64,000 bases of DNA from Gottfriedia solisilvae (GTDB lineage: Bacteria; Bacillota; Bacilli; Bacillales; Bacillaceae_G): NCBI RefSeq assembly GCF_002128405.1, contig NZ_NETJ01000001.1:1-64000 (forward strand). The letters are read 5' to 3'. A program made the position numbers and the translations under genes. Within the stretch, counting starts at the first letter, position 1. Every line of letters starts with the position of its first letter. The notes below the pieces were generated by a model. The model did no database searches. It was given only the letters and a program-made list of their open reading frames with translations, and was not told the DNA's origin. Below are positions 18,953 to 28,613 of the stretch, in pieces.

Positions 18953-21900
18953 ATGAAGCACTTTAAAAACAAGTCCTTAAAGGTACTTGCTACTGCTACT
19001 TTGACATCTATGATATTCTCACCATTTACTGTTATTGCTGAAAGCCCTGAAAACAACACTGTATCATCACCAACTATCGAAGAAATTGTTAAACAAGGGA
19101 GGCAAATACTTTTAGATAAAGCAAAAGCTTCCACTGGTAATGATAAGGATAAATTAGGTTACAAAGACCTAAAAGAAAAAGGATTAATTAAAGCCTATAA
19201 GCCGAATGAAAAAGTCCGAGTAATTGTAGAAATCGAAGAACCTTCAGCTGATGAAAAATCAACAAAAAGTAAAAAAGAATTATTCAAACAAAAACAGGAT
19301 CAAGTCATGAATCAAATACCAACTGGAAAATCAAAATCTCCAAATAAGCTTAAGCAACGATTTTACGAAGGGTTTAATGGTTTCAGCTTAGAAACAGAGT
19401 TTCAGAAAGTCAGTGAAATACAGTCAATTCCTGGTGTATTAAATGTACATATTGCAAGAACATTTAAACCTTCTATGGGAGCAAGTAAGGAATTAGTACA
19501 AGCTCAAAAAGTGTGGAATCAATATGGATATGAGGGTGAAGGTTTACTAGTTGCAATTATTGACTCTGGGATTGATTATACGCATAAAGATATGAAATTG
19601 ACTGATAAAGGCAAACAAAAAGTGAAATTAACTCAAGATGGCTTAAAAGAAAAATTTTCTGAAACAGCTGTTAACGATGTTTGGTATAGCGACAAAGTTC
19701 CAACAGGATATGATTGGGCTGATGGTGATACAGATGTCATTCCAGGTGGTTCTGGTAGTTCCCATGGTACGCATGTAGCTGGTACTGTTGGAGCAAATGG
19801 TGATGAGGCAAATGATGGAGTCCAAGGTATTGCACCGGGTGTTCAATTATTAGCAGAAAAAGTATTTTCTGATTATAGTAGTGCTGCATACGAGGATGAT
19901 ATCATCGCAGGAATTGAACATGCGGTCACTATGGGTGCAGACGTCATCAACATGAGTTTAGGTACTGATGCAGGCTATGTTGGAGAAGAAAATGACCCAA
20001 TTCAAAAAACAATTCGTCAAGCAACTGAGCAAGGTTCACTTGTTGTAGTTGCTAGTGGTAACGCATCATATAGTTCAAAAAATAATATTATCCCTTCATC
20101 TTTGAAACCATATGCAGAAAATCCTGACATCGGGATCGTTGGTGAACCATCTGTAAGTCCTTATGCTATTTCAGTTGCATCTTACGAAAACTCAAAAATT
20201 CATTTAAATACTTTAGCAGAAACAAATGGTATTCAGTTACCGTTTCAAGATCAAACTCAATTTCCATCATCTTATAACTTTAAATTATCTAAGTCATTAA
20301 CACCTGGAGAAGATTATGAAATGGTCTACGTAGGAGAAGGAACGAGTGCTTCTGATTATCAAGGTAAAGACGTAAATGGTAAAATAGTAGTAGCGAAGCT
20401 TTTAGATACATATAGCTATTATTCTTCTATGCAATATGATGCCCAGCGAAAAGGTGCCAAAGCACTAATCATCATTCCACCTAGTAACAATAATGATATG
20501 GCCGATTATCCTTACTTAGGGTTAAGTCCATACTCAATCCCAGTAGCAACTACTGGTAAGGTTCCTGGAGACGCATTAGTTAGTAAGTTGACAAGTGGAC
20601 AAGTTGTAAAAATGCATTTATCAAAAGGGACTTGGGTAGATAATTCAAATAAAAATTCAATGTCTGAATTTTCATCGATTGGATCACCACATACATTAGA
20701 TTTTAAACCAGAACTTTCCGCACCTGGAGGTAGTATTTACTCGACAGTGCCAGGAAACGATTATGAGATTATGAGTGGTACTTCAATGGCATCACCTCAT
20801 GTAGCTGGTGGTTCAACATTATTACTACAAGCTTTATATGAAAAAGGATTTTCTCATTCAAAAAATACAGCATTGAAAGCAAAATTAGCTTTAATGAATA
20901 CTGCAAACGTAGTTATGGATCCACGAACAAACAACCAAGTACCTTATTCGCCACGAGTTCAAGGGTCTGGTTTAATGCAGATTCAAAATGCTATTAATAC
21001 ACCTGCGATCATTACTAGAAAAGATACCCCACTTGAACAAGCAGGAGCAGTTGCTTTAAAAGAAATTTCGAATGGAAAAGCAAGCTTCAAATTAAATTTA
21101 GAAGCTTTTGATAATCCTAAAGACAAAGACAAAGATAAAAAAGATCTAGAATATAAAGTATTTGTTGATATTATGACAGATCAAACTGAAGTGAAAGATT
21201 TTGATTTAGATAATGATGGTAAATTGGATTCCAAAGAATATTTAACATTAACTAGTAAACATGTTAAAGGTGCCGAAGTGAAAGTAAATGATAATAAAGT
21301 GTCTAACACAGATGGGACTATTATAAAAATTAAACCAGGTCAAACTAAAAGCATTACTGTAGATTTATCATTGCCACATACATTAAAGAAAAATAGTTTT
21401 GTAGAAGGGTTTGTAAGACTTGTTCCAACAGATAAAGGTAAAGCAGTAACTTTAACAGTTCCATACATGGGCTTTAACGGAGAATGGGATGATCCTCAAA
21501 ATATTGACCCAGCTGCATGGGAAAAGGATGCATTTTTAGGCTATACGGCACTTTGGGATGAATTGTCTGAACGTTACCCTATGGGATACGACCCATCTAC
21601 AGGAAGATTTGATGTTAACCATATAGCTGTGTCACCGAACATGTATATAAATGGTGCTTATGCTACGTTCACTACATTACGTAATTTACAAAAAACAGAA
21701 ATGTATATAGAAGATAAAAATGAAAATAAGATTCAATATCTAGGTGACTTTAGTGAATACACAGGCAAGCCATGGAAATTCCGAAAAAACATTATGGTAT
21801 ATGGAGACTATATGTACGGCGGATATATGTGGGATATGAAAGATCAAAATGGCAATATTGTACCTGATGGAGATTACAAATATGTTATTAAGACTACTTT

Positions 21901-22504
21901 AGATTATAAAAATGCTAAACCTCAGGAAGTAAAATTGCCGATAAAAGTAGATTCGATTGCTCCAACAGTATCTGATATTCAAGTAAAACCAAAAGATGGG
22001 AAATATGAAATTTCCTTCAAAGCAGAAGATACAACAAACGGAAGTGGTTATAATGTTGGGATTATTTGGTGCAATGGTCAGTTTATTGAACTACAAAGAG
22101 GGGAAACATCAATCATTGTAGATGATGAACCGAAGAGTGTAGTGGTGCTGGGTGCTGACTACGCTTATAATCAGGGTTACACAGTTTGGGGAGATCCATC
22201 TTATATCAATGAATATATGGTTATCTCATTTTCATATGTAGATCCAGTAACCGAAGTGAACAAAGACAACCCAGCAAATATTATTAGTTATGCTTATAAC
22301 CGAGTAGACTGGACGATCAATATTAAAAATAGTAATGGGGATTTGATCGATTCGTTTGAAGTGAAAAATGAGCATTCCCTTCGAACTCAATGGGCACCTA
22401 AGACCGATCTCCCAGACGGGACATATTATATTTCACTTGATGTTGTCACAAAGAGCGGTCTAAAAGTCACAACAACTCCTGAAGCAGTTACTGTTCGTCA
22501 ATAA
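18953..22504 (+). CDS. Second large secreted S8 subtilase, paralogue of the gene at 8342
   Basis: A 1183-residue secreted protease sharing its whole layout with the 8342 gene: signal peptide ending near VIAES, I9-like propeptide, subtilisin domain with D204, H271 (HGTHVAGT) and S611 (GTSMASPH), PA-type insert, Fn3-like domains and the VPDGDYKY Ig module. Near residue 751 a DLDNDGKLDSKE loop matches the EF-hand pattern better than the first paralogue does. There is no cell-wall sorting signal. GGAGAGG lies before the ATG. The two copies are clearly diverged, so duplication is old. Likely substrates are extracellular proteins; specificity is unknown. Confidence 0.9.
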   Translation: MKHFKNKSLKVLATATLTSMIFSPFTVIAESPENNTVSSPTIEEIVKQGRQILLDKAKASTGNDKDKLGYKDLKEKGLIKAYKPNEKVRVIVEIEEPSADEKSTKSKKELFKQKQDQVMNQIPTGKSKSPNKLKQRFYEGFNGFSLETEFQKVSEIQSIPGVLNVHIARTFKPSMGASKELVQAQKVWNQYGYEGEGLLVAIIDSGIDYTHKDMKLTDKGKQKVKLTQDGLKEKFSETAVNDVWYSDKVPTGYDWADGDTDVIPGGSGSSHGTHVAGTVGANGDEANDGVQGIAPGVQLLAEKVFSDYSSAAYEDDIIAGIEHAVTMGADVINMSLGTDAGYVGEENDPIQKTIRQATEQGSLVVVASGNASYSSKNNIIPSSLKPYAENPDIGIVGEPSVSPYAISVASYENSKIHLNTLAETNGIQLPFQDQTQFPSSYNFKLSKSLTPGEDYEMVYVGEGTSASDYQGKDVNGKIVVAKLLDTYSYYSSMQYDAQRKGAKALIIIPPSNNNDMADYPYLGLSPYSIPVATTGKVPGDALVSKLTSGQVVKMHLSKGTWVDNSNKNSMSEFSSIGSPHTLDFKPELSAPGGSIYSTVPGNDYEIMSGTSMASPHVAGGSTLLLQALYEKGFSHSKNTALKAKLALMNTANVVMDPRTNNQVPYSPRVQGSGLMQIQNAINTPAIITRKDTPLEQAGAVALKEISNGKASFKLNLEAFDNPKDKDKDKKDLEYKVFVDIMTDQTEVKDFDLDNDGKLDSKEYLTLTSKHVKGAEVKVNDNKVSNTDGTIIKIKPGQTKSITVDLSLPHTLKKNSFVEGFVRLVPTDKGKAVTLTVPYMGFNGEWDDPQNIDPAAWEKDAFLGYTALWDELSERYPMGYDPSTGRFDVNHIAVSPNMYINGAYATFTTLRNLQKTEMYIEDKNENKIQYLGDFSEYTGKPWKFRKNIMVYGDYMYGGYMWDMKDQNGNIVPDGDYKYVIKTTLDYKNAKPQEVKLPIKVDSIAPTVSDIQVKPKDGKYEISFKAEDTTNGSGYNVGIIWCNGQFIELQRGETSIIVDDEPKSVVVLGADYAYNQGYTVWGDPSYINEYMVISFSYVDPVTEVNKDNPANIISYAYNRVDWTINIKNSNGDLIDSFEVKNEHSLRTQWAPKTDLPDGTYYISLDVVTKSGLKVTTTPEAVTVRQ

Positions 22505-22569
22505 CAATATAAATAAAGTATTCTCTAATAGTTCTTTAATCGACTTACATTAGTAGCTGGTTGGTGAAG

Positions 22570-22628
22570 AAAACCTTGGGTTATTTACTCACACGTATAG
22601 TGTGTTTTGAATTTCTCCAAGGTTTTTT
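22570..22628 (+). terminator. Terminator after second subtilase
   Basis: AAAACCTTGG pairs with CCAAGGTTTT; an inner CACAC/GTGTG hairpin lies in the loop, and a T run follows. Confidence 0.8.
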
Positions 22629-22802
22629 TATTTAAAAAGCAGTACAAATGTAAAAATCATTGAATTTTAAACAATCAATCTAGCAATACATTAAAAGCAG
22701 GAAGCAGAGAATTATTTGTCGAAGTAAGTTTAAATATGAAGAAGATATTTAGAGAAAATATCTTAGCAAGATTTACTAATGAAAATCGGAGAGTGAATCT
22801 AT

Positions 22803-23765
22803 ATGAATATATCAGTTTTAGGTTGCGGCCGTTGGGGTACTTTTATAGCATGGTATATCAATAAAGTTGGTCATCAGGTTATGTTGTGGGGTAGAGAAAA
22901 CTCTAGAAATTATCATTCACTAAAAGAAAATCGAAAAAATGATTACCTTTCTTTACCAGATACAATTGAATTGAACAATTCATTAGAAACAGCAGTTTCA
23001 TTCGCGGACACAATTATCATATCGATTAGTGCACAAGAATTACGTTCATTTGCAAAACAATTACATGCTTTAAGTGGTATTCAAGGAAAAACGGTTATTT
23101 TATGTATGAAAGGCATCGAAGCAAATAGTGGAAAAAGATTAACTCAAGTTTTTAGTGAAGAAGTCGGAAAACACGTGAATGTTGCTATATGGGTAGGCCC
23201 AGGACATGTGCAGGATTTTGTGAATGATATACCGAATTGTATGGTCATTAGCTCAGAGAATATTGAAGTAACAAAAGAGATTGTTAATGCTTTTAATAGT
23301 GATTTAATTCGATTTTATTATGGACAAGACCTTATTGGAAATGAAATTGGAGCGGCTACAAAAAATGTTATGGGGATCGCAGCAGGCATGTTAGATGGAC
23401 TACATTATAGTAGTTTAAAAGGCTCACTTATGGCTCGAGGTACCAGAGAAATTTCTCGCCTTGTCAGAGCAATGGGAGGAAATGATATTACCATTTACGG
23501 GTTAAGTCATCTCGGAGACTATGAAGCTACATTGTTTTCAGATCATAGTCATAATCGTAAATTTGGTCAAGCCTACGCTCAAGGTGAAAAATTTGAGAAA
23601 TTAGCAGAAGGTGTTTCAACAGTAAAAGCTTTAAAAGAGTTATCCGTTAAATATGACGTTGAACTCCCTATTAGTTCTGCTTTATATGAAATATTATTTG
23701 AAGAAAAAGATGCTAAAGAAACATTAGTGAATTTATTTTTAAGACCAGTAAAATTTGAGTTTTAA
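22803..23765 (+). CDS. NAD(P)-dependent glycerol-3-phosphate dehydrogenase-like protein
   Basis: A 320-residue protein of the GpsA fold. The N-terminal Rossmann domain begins ISVLGCGRWGTFIAWYINKVGHQV with the GxGxxG-type nucleotide loop. The C-terminal helical domain has GNEIGAATKNVMGIAAGMLDGL, matching the catalytic lysine region of GpsA, and GLSHLGDYEATLFS. It would reduce dihydroxyacetone phosphate to sn-glycerol 3-phosphate. It may be a second, non-housekeeping GpsA, because biosynthetic gpsA usually sits next to der/engA. It is transcribed alone, and the start lies 8 bases after a GGAG. Confidence 0.75.
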   Translation: MNISVLGCGRWGTFIAWYINKVGHQVMLWGRENSRNYHSLKENRKNDYLSLPDTIELNNSLETAVSFADTIIISISAQELRSFAKQLHALSGIQGKTVILCMKGIEANSGKRLTQVFSEEVGKHVNVAIWVGPGHVQDFVNDIPNCMVISSENIEVTKEIVNAFNSDLIRFYYGQDLIGNEIGAATKNVMGIAAGMLDGLHYSSLKGSLMARGTREISRLVRAMGGNDITIYGLSHLGDYEATLFSDHSHNRKFGQAYAQGEKFEKLAEGVSTVKALKELSVKYDVELPISSALYEILFEEKDAKETLVNLFLRPVKFEF

Positions 23766-23796
23766 TCCAATTATTAAATAGGATACTAGAATACGG

Positions 23797-23828
23797 AAAC
23801 GGCTGTACCTTTTTGGACAGTCGTTTTT
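23797..23828 (+). terminator. Terminator after gpsA-like gene
   Basis: AAACGGCTGT pairs with ACAGTCGTTT (one G-U), followed by T residues. Confidence 0.8.
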
Positions 23829-23843
23829 ACTATGATTCTTTAA

Positions 23844-24062
23844 TTGAGATCTATTAAGGTAAATAAATTGTGTAAGTTTATTTGTGATGCTACCTCAATC
23901 GATGAAGGATACGTACATCCTGAAACCTTACTAGAGAAGGTCAAAATAAAAGGTAGAGGTGGTACAATCCTTCAACCTGGTATTGATATGATTGAAAGTG
24001 CAAAAGATTTAGGTGCAAGACTACCATTTATCCCGCGCGGTGAAGTTTTTAGAATGAAATAA
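23844..24062 (+). pseudogene. C-terminal remnant of a VWA-like metallopeptidase-type (DUF2201) gene
   Basis: About 70 codons survive without a proper start (the frame opens at a TTG with no ribosome-binding site). The segment VKIKGRGGTILQPGIDMIESAKD matches the VWA-like domain found at the end of DUF2201 proteins, as I remember them. It then jumps to GARLPFIPRGEVFRMK, their usual ending. The stretch expected between (an ITDG-containing strand and about 30 residues) is missing, so there is both N-terminal loss and an internal deletion. Confidence 0.6.
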
Positions 24063-24090
24063 TAAAGCAAATTTACTATTCTATTTTTCT

Positions 24091-24118
24091 AAAGCAGTTC
24101 TTAAAGAACTGCTTTTTT
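24091..24118 (+). terminator. Terminator
   Basis: AAAGCAGTTCTT pairs with AAGAACTGCTTT around one to two bases, then T residues. It was probably the terminator of the now broken VWA gene. Confidence 0.8.
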
Positions 24119-24285
24119 GTATGTATATACTATTAATATAGTAGGGTTTAACAATCTTTGACATGGTATTGCATAAATAAACAAGAACAGATATAATTAT
24201 TTAAAGTCTAAATATAGTAAATATTCTATATATTTAATTAAATCGGTAAATTTATAAAAGATAGTATTACATAGGGGGAATTTAA

Positions 24286-25098
24286 ATGAAGAACTTTAAA
24301 AAAATGTCATTTGCTTTTGCTGTTTCAACGGCACTGATTCTATCTGCTTGCGGAAAAGATTCAAAAACAAGTGGTACTGAAAATCAAAAACCTTTAAGAG
24401 TTGTTACAGATGCGGCTTATGCACCATTTGAATATCTTGATAAAGGTAAAATCGTCGGATTCGATGTTGATTTTACAAATGCAGTTGCAAAAGAAGCTGG
24501 GTTGAAAATTGATATTGTAAACGTTGGTTGGGACCCATTATTCGCAGAAGTTGGAGACAAGCTAGCTGATATTGGTATGTCCTCTATTACAATCAATGAT
24601 GATCGTAAAATTAAATATGATTTTACTGTTCCTTACTTCCTTTCAACAAATAAGATTTTAGTACCTGAAGGCAGTGATATTAAATCTGCAGAAGATCTAA
24701 AAGGGAAAGTCGTAGCAGTGCAAAATGGAACAACTGGTCAAGAAGCAGTTGAATCATTATTAGGTAAAAACAGTAAGGATGTTAAAAAATTCGAAAATAA
24801 TAATCTAGCAATTCTTGAATTAAAAAGTGGCGGAGCAGATGCTGTAGTTGCTGATAATGCAGTAGTAGAAACATATGCAAAAAATAATCCGAATGAAAAA
24901 TTAGTCGTAATTGAAGATAAAGATAGCTTTGCTGCAGAGTTTTACGGCTTAATGTTACCTAAAGGAAGTAAATATAAAGAGAAATTAGATAAAGCAGTAA
25001 AAGAAGTTGTTGAGAATGGAACTTATGAAGATATTTATAAAGAACATTTTGGTACTGAACCTGATCTTGAAACGTTAAAAGCTGAACAAAATAAATAG
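24286..25098 (+). CDS. Amino-acid ABC transporter substrate-binding lipoprotein
   Basis: A 270-residue polar amino-acid-binding lipoprotein. The lipobox LSAC places the lipidated cysteine at residue 22. The family 3 solute-binding fold follows: RVVTDAAYAPFEYLDKGKIVGFDVD, DIGMSSITINDDRK and KGKVVAVQNGTTGQEAVE. It would capture its ligand outside the membrane and deliver it to the permease encoded next. Family 3 ligands include Gln, Arg, Cys and His; which one applies here is not visible. GGGGG precedes the ATG. A perfect hairpin separates it from the permease gene. Confidence 0.9.
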   Translation: MKNFKKMSFAFAVSTALILSACGKDSKTSGTENQKPLRVVTDAAYAPFEYLDKGKIVGFDVDFTNAVAKEAGLKIDIVNVGWDPLFAEVGDKLADIGMSSITINDDRKIKYDFTVPYFLSTNKILVPEGSDIKSAEDLKGKVVAVQNGTTGQEAVESLLGKNSKDVKKFENNNLAILELKSGGADAVVADNAVVETYAKNNPNEKLVVIEDKDSFAAEFYGLMLPKGSKYKEKLDKAVKEVVENGTYEDIYKEHFGTEPDLETLKAEQNK

Positions 25099-25105
25099 AA
25101 GTCTA

Positions 25106-25140
25106 AAAATTGCGTAACCTCACCAGTGTTACGCAATTTT
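25106..25140 (+). terminator. Intra-operon hairpin between binding protein and permease genes
   Basis: AAAATTGCGTAAC pairs perfectly with GTTACGCAATTTT (13 bp, 9-nt loop). Only a short T tail follows, so it probably acts as a partial terminator or 3' mRNA stabiliser, keeping binding-protein mRNA in excess. Confidence 0.7.
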
Positions 25141-25163
25141 AGATAATTGGGGGAAGAATTTAG

Positions 25164-25820
25164 ATGGGATTTAATTGGGATGTAATCGTAGAATATTTGC
25201 CATTTTTCTGGGAAGGCACATTGTTAACAATTGCCCTATCTTTAGCGGGAATCGTATTAGGTACAATTATTGGTTTATTTATCGGATTAGGAAAAATGCA
25301 ATCGAATAAATGGTTAGCTTTACCGTTTGTATGGTATATCAATTTCTTCCGAGGAACACCATTATTCGTTCAAATTCTATTAATTCATTTTGGGGTAGTA
25401 CCTTACTTTATAGGAGAGACGAATCCAATTGCCGCTGCAATTATCGCATTATCATTAAACGCTGCAGCGTATATTGCGGAAATTTTCCGCGCAGGAATAC
25501 AGTCAATTGATAAGGGACAAATGGAAGCTTCTAGATCACTTGGTATGACACATGTACAAGCTATGAGATATGTAATATTACCTCAAGCGATTAAAAGAAT
25601 GATTCCACCACTTGGTAATGAATTTGTTGTATTAATCAAAGAGTCTTCTATTGCTGCAATTATCGCAACACCAGAAATCATGTATTGGAGCCGTGCGATG
25701 AATGGTCAATACTATATTGTTTGGGAGCCATATTTAATGGCAGCATTCATTTACTTAATATTAACGTTATCGTTAAGCGCAGTATTAAATCGTATTGAAA
25801 GAAGGCTGACAACAGGATGA
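25164..25820 (+). CDS. Amino-acid ABC transporter permease
   Basis: A 218-residue HisM/GlnP-type permease with about five membrane helices. It contains [19 protein letters not shown] and the cytoplasmic EAA loop [22 protein letters not shown] that docks on the ATPase. Its stop overlaps the ATPase start by four bases (ATGA), giving translational coupling. GGGGGAAG lies upstream of the ATG. It forms the membrane channel of the three-gene transporter at 24286-26539. Confidence 0.92.
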   Translation: MGFNWDVIVEYLPFFWEGTLLTIALSLAGIVLGTIIGLFIGLGKMQSNKWLALPFVWYINFFRGTPLFVQILLIHFGVVPYFIGETNPIAAAIIALSLNAAAYIAEIFRAGIQSIDKGQMEASRSLGMTHVQAMRYVILPQAIKRMIPPLGNEFVVLIKESSIAAIIATPEIMYWSRAMNGQYYIVWEPYLMAAFIYLILTLSLSAVLNRIERRLTTG

Positions 25821-26539
25821 TAAAAGTAGAAAAATTAAAAAAATCATTTGGTGCGTTAGAAGTTTTAAAAGATATAAATATTACGATTAATCATAAAGAA
25901 GTTGTCGTTGTCATAGGGCCTTCTGGTTCTGGTAAATCAACATTTCTACGATGTTTAAATATGTTAGAGACGATTACTGATGGTAGTGTTTTAATTGAAG
26001 GTGTTGATATTACAGATAAGAAAACGAATATAAACAATATTCGTACAGAAGTTGGTATGGTATTCCAACACTTTAATTTATTTCCGCATCTTACAGTATT
26101 AGAAAATATTATGTTAGCACCAACAAAAGTTCGAAATACTTCAAAGGAAGATGCAAAAGAAAAAGCTTTGGAACTATTAAAGAAAGTTGGACTAGCAGAT
26201 AAAGCTAGCATTTATCCAGATTCATTATCAGGTGGTCAAAAACAGCGTGTTGCGATTGCAAGAGCTCTTGCTATGGAACCAAAAATTATGTTGTTTGATG
26301 AACCTACTTCAGCACTTGATCCAGAAATGGTAGGCGAAGTATTAGAAGTAATGAAGCAGCTAGCAAAAGAAGGTATGACGATGGTTATCGTTACGCATGA
26401 AATGGGATTCGCTCGTGAAGTCGGAGATCGAGTCATATTTATGGATCAAGGCTATATTGTTGAAGAAAACGAACCAGTACAAATTTTCGATTTTCCAAGG
26501 CATGAACGCACGAAGAGTTTCCTAAGTAAAGTTTTATAA
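25817..26539 (+). CDS. Amino-acid ABC transporter ATP-binding protein
   Basis: A 240-residue GlnQ-type ATPase. It shows Walker [10 protein letters not shown] near residue 32, the Q-loop in [13 protein letters not shown], the signature LSGGQKQR, Walker [13 protein letters not shown] and the switch His in VTHEMGF. It powers uptake by the permease encoded upstream. A terminator follows 30 bases later, closing the operon. Confidence 0.95.
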   Translation: MIKVEKLKKSFGALEVLKDINITINHKEVVVVIGPSGSGKSTFLRCLNMLETITDGSVLIEGVDITDKKTNINNIRTEVGMVFQHFNLFPHLTVLENIMLAPTKVRNTSKEDAKEKALELLKKVGLADKASIYPDSLSGGQKQRVAIARALAMEPKIMLFDEPTSALDPEMVGEVLEVMKQLAKEGMTMVIVTHEMGFAREVGDRVIFMDQGYIVEENEPVQIFDFPRHERTKSFLSKVL

Positions 26540-26570
26540 TTATTAATTTTAAAAGATTATTAGTTTAAGG

Positions 26571-26598
26571 GAGGCCACAAAAGTGGTCTTCTTTTTTT
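26571..26598 (+). terminator. Terminator of ABC transporter operon
   Basis: GAGGCCAC pairs with GTGGTCTT (G-U pairs) around AAAA, followed by a T run. Confidence 0.75.
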
Positions 26599-26811
26599 GA
26601 ACCCAAATGTTAGAAAATATATTAATAGCAGTTACACATAAGAATTCCCTTCATTTTCATAATTTACTAGAATCGTAATATCATAAAATTCCATTTTCTC
26701 ACCTATATTAAAGGAAGAGTATTTGAAACAAGACTTTGTATCTGCAGTCATTAGAAGTAGTGTAATAGGGCTGTTTTTAATTCAAAATTTCTAATATAGG
26801 AGTAGATACTA

Positions 26812-27720
26812 TTGAAGCTTCCACAATCTGTCGTTTTAAATGAGATTGGACCAAGATTACAATTACAAAATAACCTACATTTATCCAATGAACAAAAACT
26901 CAATTGGATTCATTTGCTTGCCGAAAGTGGTGTACCTAATATTGAAGTGTCTTCCTTTGTAAGGACTAATCAAAAAAAAGATTTCAATGATGCAGCGGAA
27001 TTAGTTTTAAAGTTAAAAAAGAAAGAAAGCTGCCATTACAGCGTCTTAATACCTAATAAGCGCGGATTGACAAGAGCTTTTGTTGTTGATGCAGATCAAG
27101 TAAATATGTTTATCTCTAGTAGTGAAACTTATAATCAATTTACGAAAGAAGCGACTATTCAACAAACTGTGCAAGAAATAAAGAAAATGGTAAATGAGTG
27201 TAAAGATCATGGGAAAAGTACTAGAGTCTATATTACAACCGTATTTGGTTGCCCATTTGAAGGGAATATAAGTATTCAAAAAACAATTAAATTAGCTAAT
27301 CAACTTATAGACATTGCTATAGATGAAATCTCCTTTGTAGATTCCGTTGGTAAGGCCACTCCTCCACAAATTCAACTATTCTTAGAAGATTTATTGAAAA
27401 CAGTTCCATCAGATCGTTGTTCAATGCAGTTTTATAATACTTACGGTCGTGCAATTTCAAATGTTTATACATCTTTGGCATATGGAATTCATCGCTTCGA
27501 TTCGTCAAATGGAGGTTATGGGGGACTATTTCCTTCAAATGAAAAAAATCAGATGGTCGCAACAGAGGATATTTTATCATTATTGACTCAACTAGGGATC
27601 TATACGTCAATTGATGAACAAAGTCTTCAACATGCTACTCAGTACATCGTGAACGAATTAACAGTAGATCCAACTAGTAAACTTTTTTCAGTCATGAAAA
27701 ACAAAAAGCATCCGAAATGA
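26812..27720 (+). CDS. HMG-CoA lyase-like protein lacking the catalytic residues
   Basis: A 302-residue protein starting at TTG, with AGGAGT about 9 bases upstream. It aligns along its length with HMG-CoA lyase: EIGPR-x-x-LQN at residues 11-20, SGVPNIEVSSFV, VFGCPFEG at 144-151, DSVGKATP, YNTYGRA at 208-214, DSSNGGYGG at 230-238 and VATEDI at 249-254. The active site is gone: L16 replaces the metal-binding Asp of PRDGLQ, Q206 and Y208 replace the HxH metal ligands, L239 replaces the catalytic Cys of GGCPYA, and M248 stands where the Asn ligand lies. The fold appears intact. It is likely a pseudoenzyme or an enzyme with different chemistry. It is transcribed alone. Confidence 0.75.
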   Translation: MKLPQSVVLNEIGPRLQLQNNLHLSNEQKLNWIHLLAESGVPNIEVSSFVRTNQKKDFNDAAELVLKLKKKESCHYSVLIPNKRGLTRAFVVDADQVNMFISSSETYNQFTKEATIQQTVQEIKKMVNECKDHGKSTRVYITTVFGCPFEGNISIQKTIKLANQLIDIAIDEISFVDSVGKATPPQIQLFLEDLLKTVPSDRCSMQFYNTYGRAISNVYTSLAYGIHRFDSSNGGYGGLFPSNEKNQMVATEDILSLLTQLGIYTSIDEQSLQHATQYIVNELTVDPTSKLFSVMKNKKHPK

Positions 27721-27730
27721 TGCTTTTTTG
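27703..27730 (+). terminator. Terminator overlapping the end of the HMGL-like gene
   Basis: AAAAAGCATC, which includes the last lysine and histidine codons, pairs with GATGCTTTTT right after the stop. Confidence 0.8.
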
Positions 27731-27833
27731 TAGGGAATTAATCATTAATATGTGTACAAAATAACTGAGTTTTGGACAAGATTACTTAATTTCAGCATAT
27801 ACTTTACTAGTTTAGTTGAAAGGGGAAACGTAA

Positions 27834-28613
27834 ATGTCTAGTATTGAAGCATTTATTTTAGGAATTATCCAAGGACTTACTGAATTTCTTCCAATCAGTA
27901 GTACAGGTCATTTGTATATTGGGCGACATTTATTTGGACTTGATGAAGCGGGGTTATTATTAGATACACTTATGCATATTGGTACGTTATTAGCGGTGTT
28001 TGTATTTTATCAAAATGAATGGAAGCAATTAATCAAAAAACCATTTTCTAAATTAACTTTATTGTTAGTTGTCGGTACATTACCTGCTGTAGTCGTTGGT
28101 TTATTATTTAAAGACTTCTTTGATGCAATTTCAGTTTCTGGAAAAACAATAGGCTGGGAATTTATTTTTACTGGCATTATTTTGTTTATTGCAGATAAAA
28201 AACGAAAGGGTACAAAAACAATGGAAGAGTTAACTTGGAAAGATGCACTATTTATCGGTTCATTCCAAGCACTTGCCATTTTTCCAGCAGTATCACGCTC
28301 CGGTCTTACAATTGCCGCTGCATTGTTTAAAGGAATGGAGCGGAAAAGTGCAGCATATTTTTCGTTTTTACTTTCAACTCCAGCAATTCTTGGTGGCATC
28401 ATTTTACAAGGTAAAGATGTATTAGGAGGCAAGGTAGAGCAAATCTCATTTTTTCCACTTTTTATTGGTACATTAGCTTCAGCTTTATTTGGTTATCTTG
28501 CAATTAACTGGATGATCAACTTATTAAAGAAACAATCACTTAATGTATTTGGTTATTATGTTGTCATCCTTGGCGTTAGTATAGTGATTCTCCAATATTT
28601 ACATGTGTTTTAA
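27834..28613 (+). CDS. uppP: Undecaprenyl-diphosphatase UppP (BacA)
   Basis: A 259-residue, multi-helix membrane enzyme that removes a phosphate from undecaprenyl pyrophosphate, recycling the lipid carrier for wall synthesis; excess gives bacitracin resistance. The two family motifs are present: GLTEFLPISSTGH near residues 15-27, with the catalytic Glu and Ser, and PAVSRSGLTIAAAL with the catalytic Arg. Length is normal. AGGGG precedes the ATG. The 3' end overlaps the convergent gene at 28610-29128 by four bases. Confidence 0.94.
   Translation: MSSIEAFILGIIQGLTEFLPISSTGHLYIGRHLFGLDEAGLLLDTLMHIGTLLAVFVFYQNEWKQLIKKPFSKLTLLLVVGTLPAVVVGLLFKDFFDAISVSGKTIGWEFIFTGIILFIADKKRKGTKTMEELTWKDALFIGSFQALAIFPAVSRSGLTIAAALFKGMERKSAAYFSFLLSTPAILGGIILQGKDVLGGKVEQISFFPLFIGTLASALFGYLAINWMINLLKKQSLNVFGYYVVILGVSIVILQYLHVF

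Noticed and set aside
24158-24197. TTGACA with TATAAT upstream of the ABC transporter
   Set aside because: The hexamers are about 28 bases apart; the alternative CATAAA lies only 8 bases away. Neither makes a promoter.
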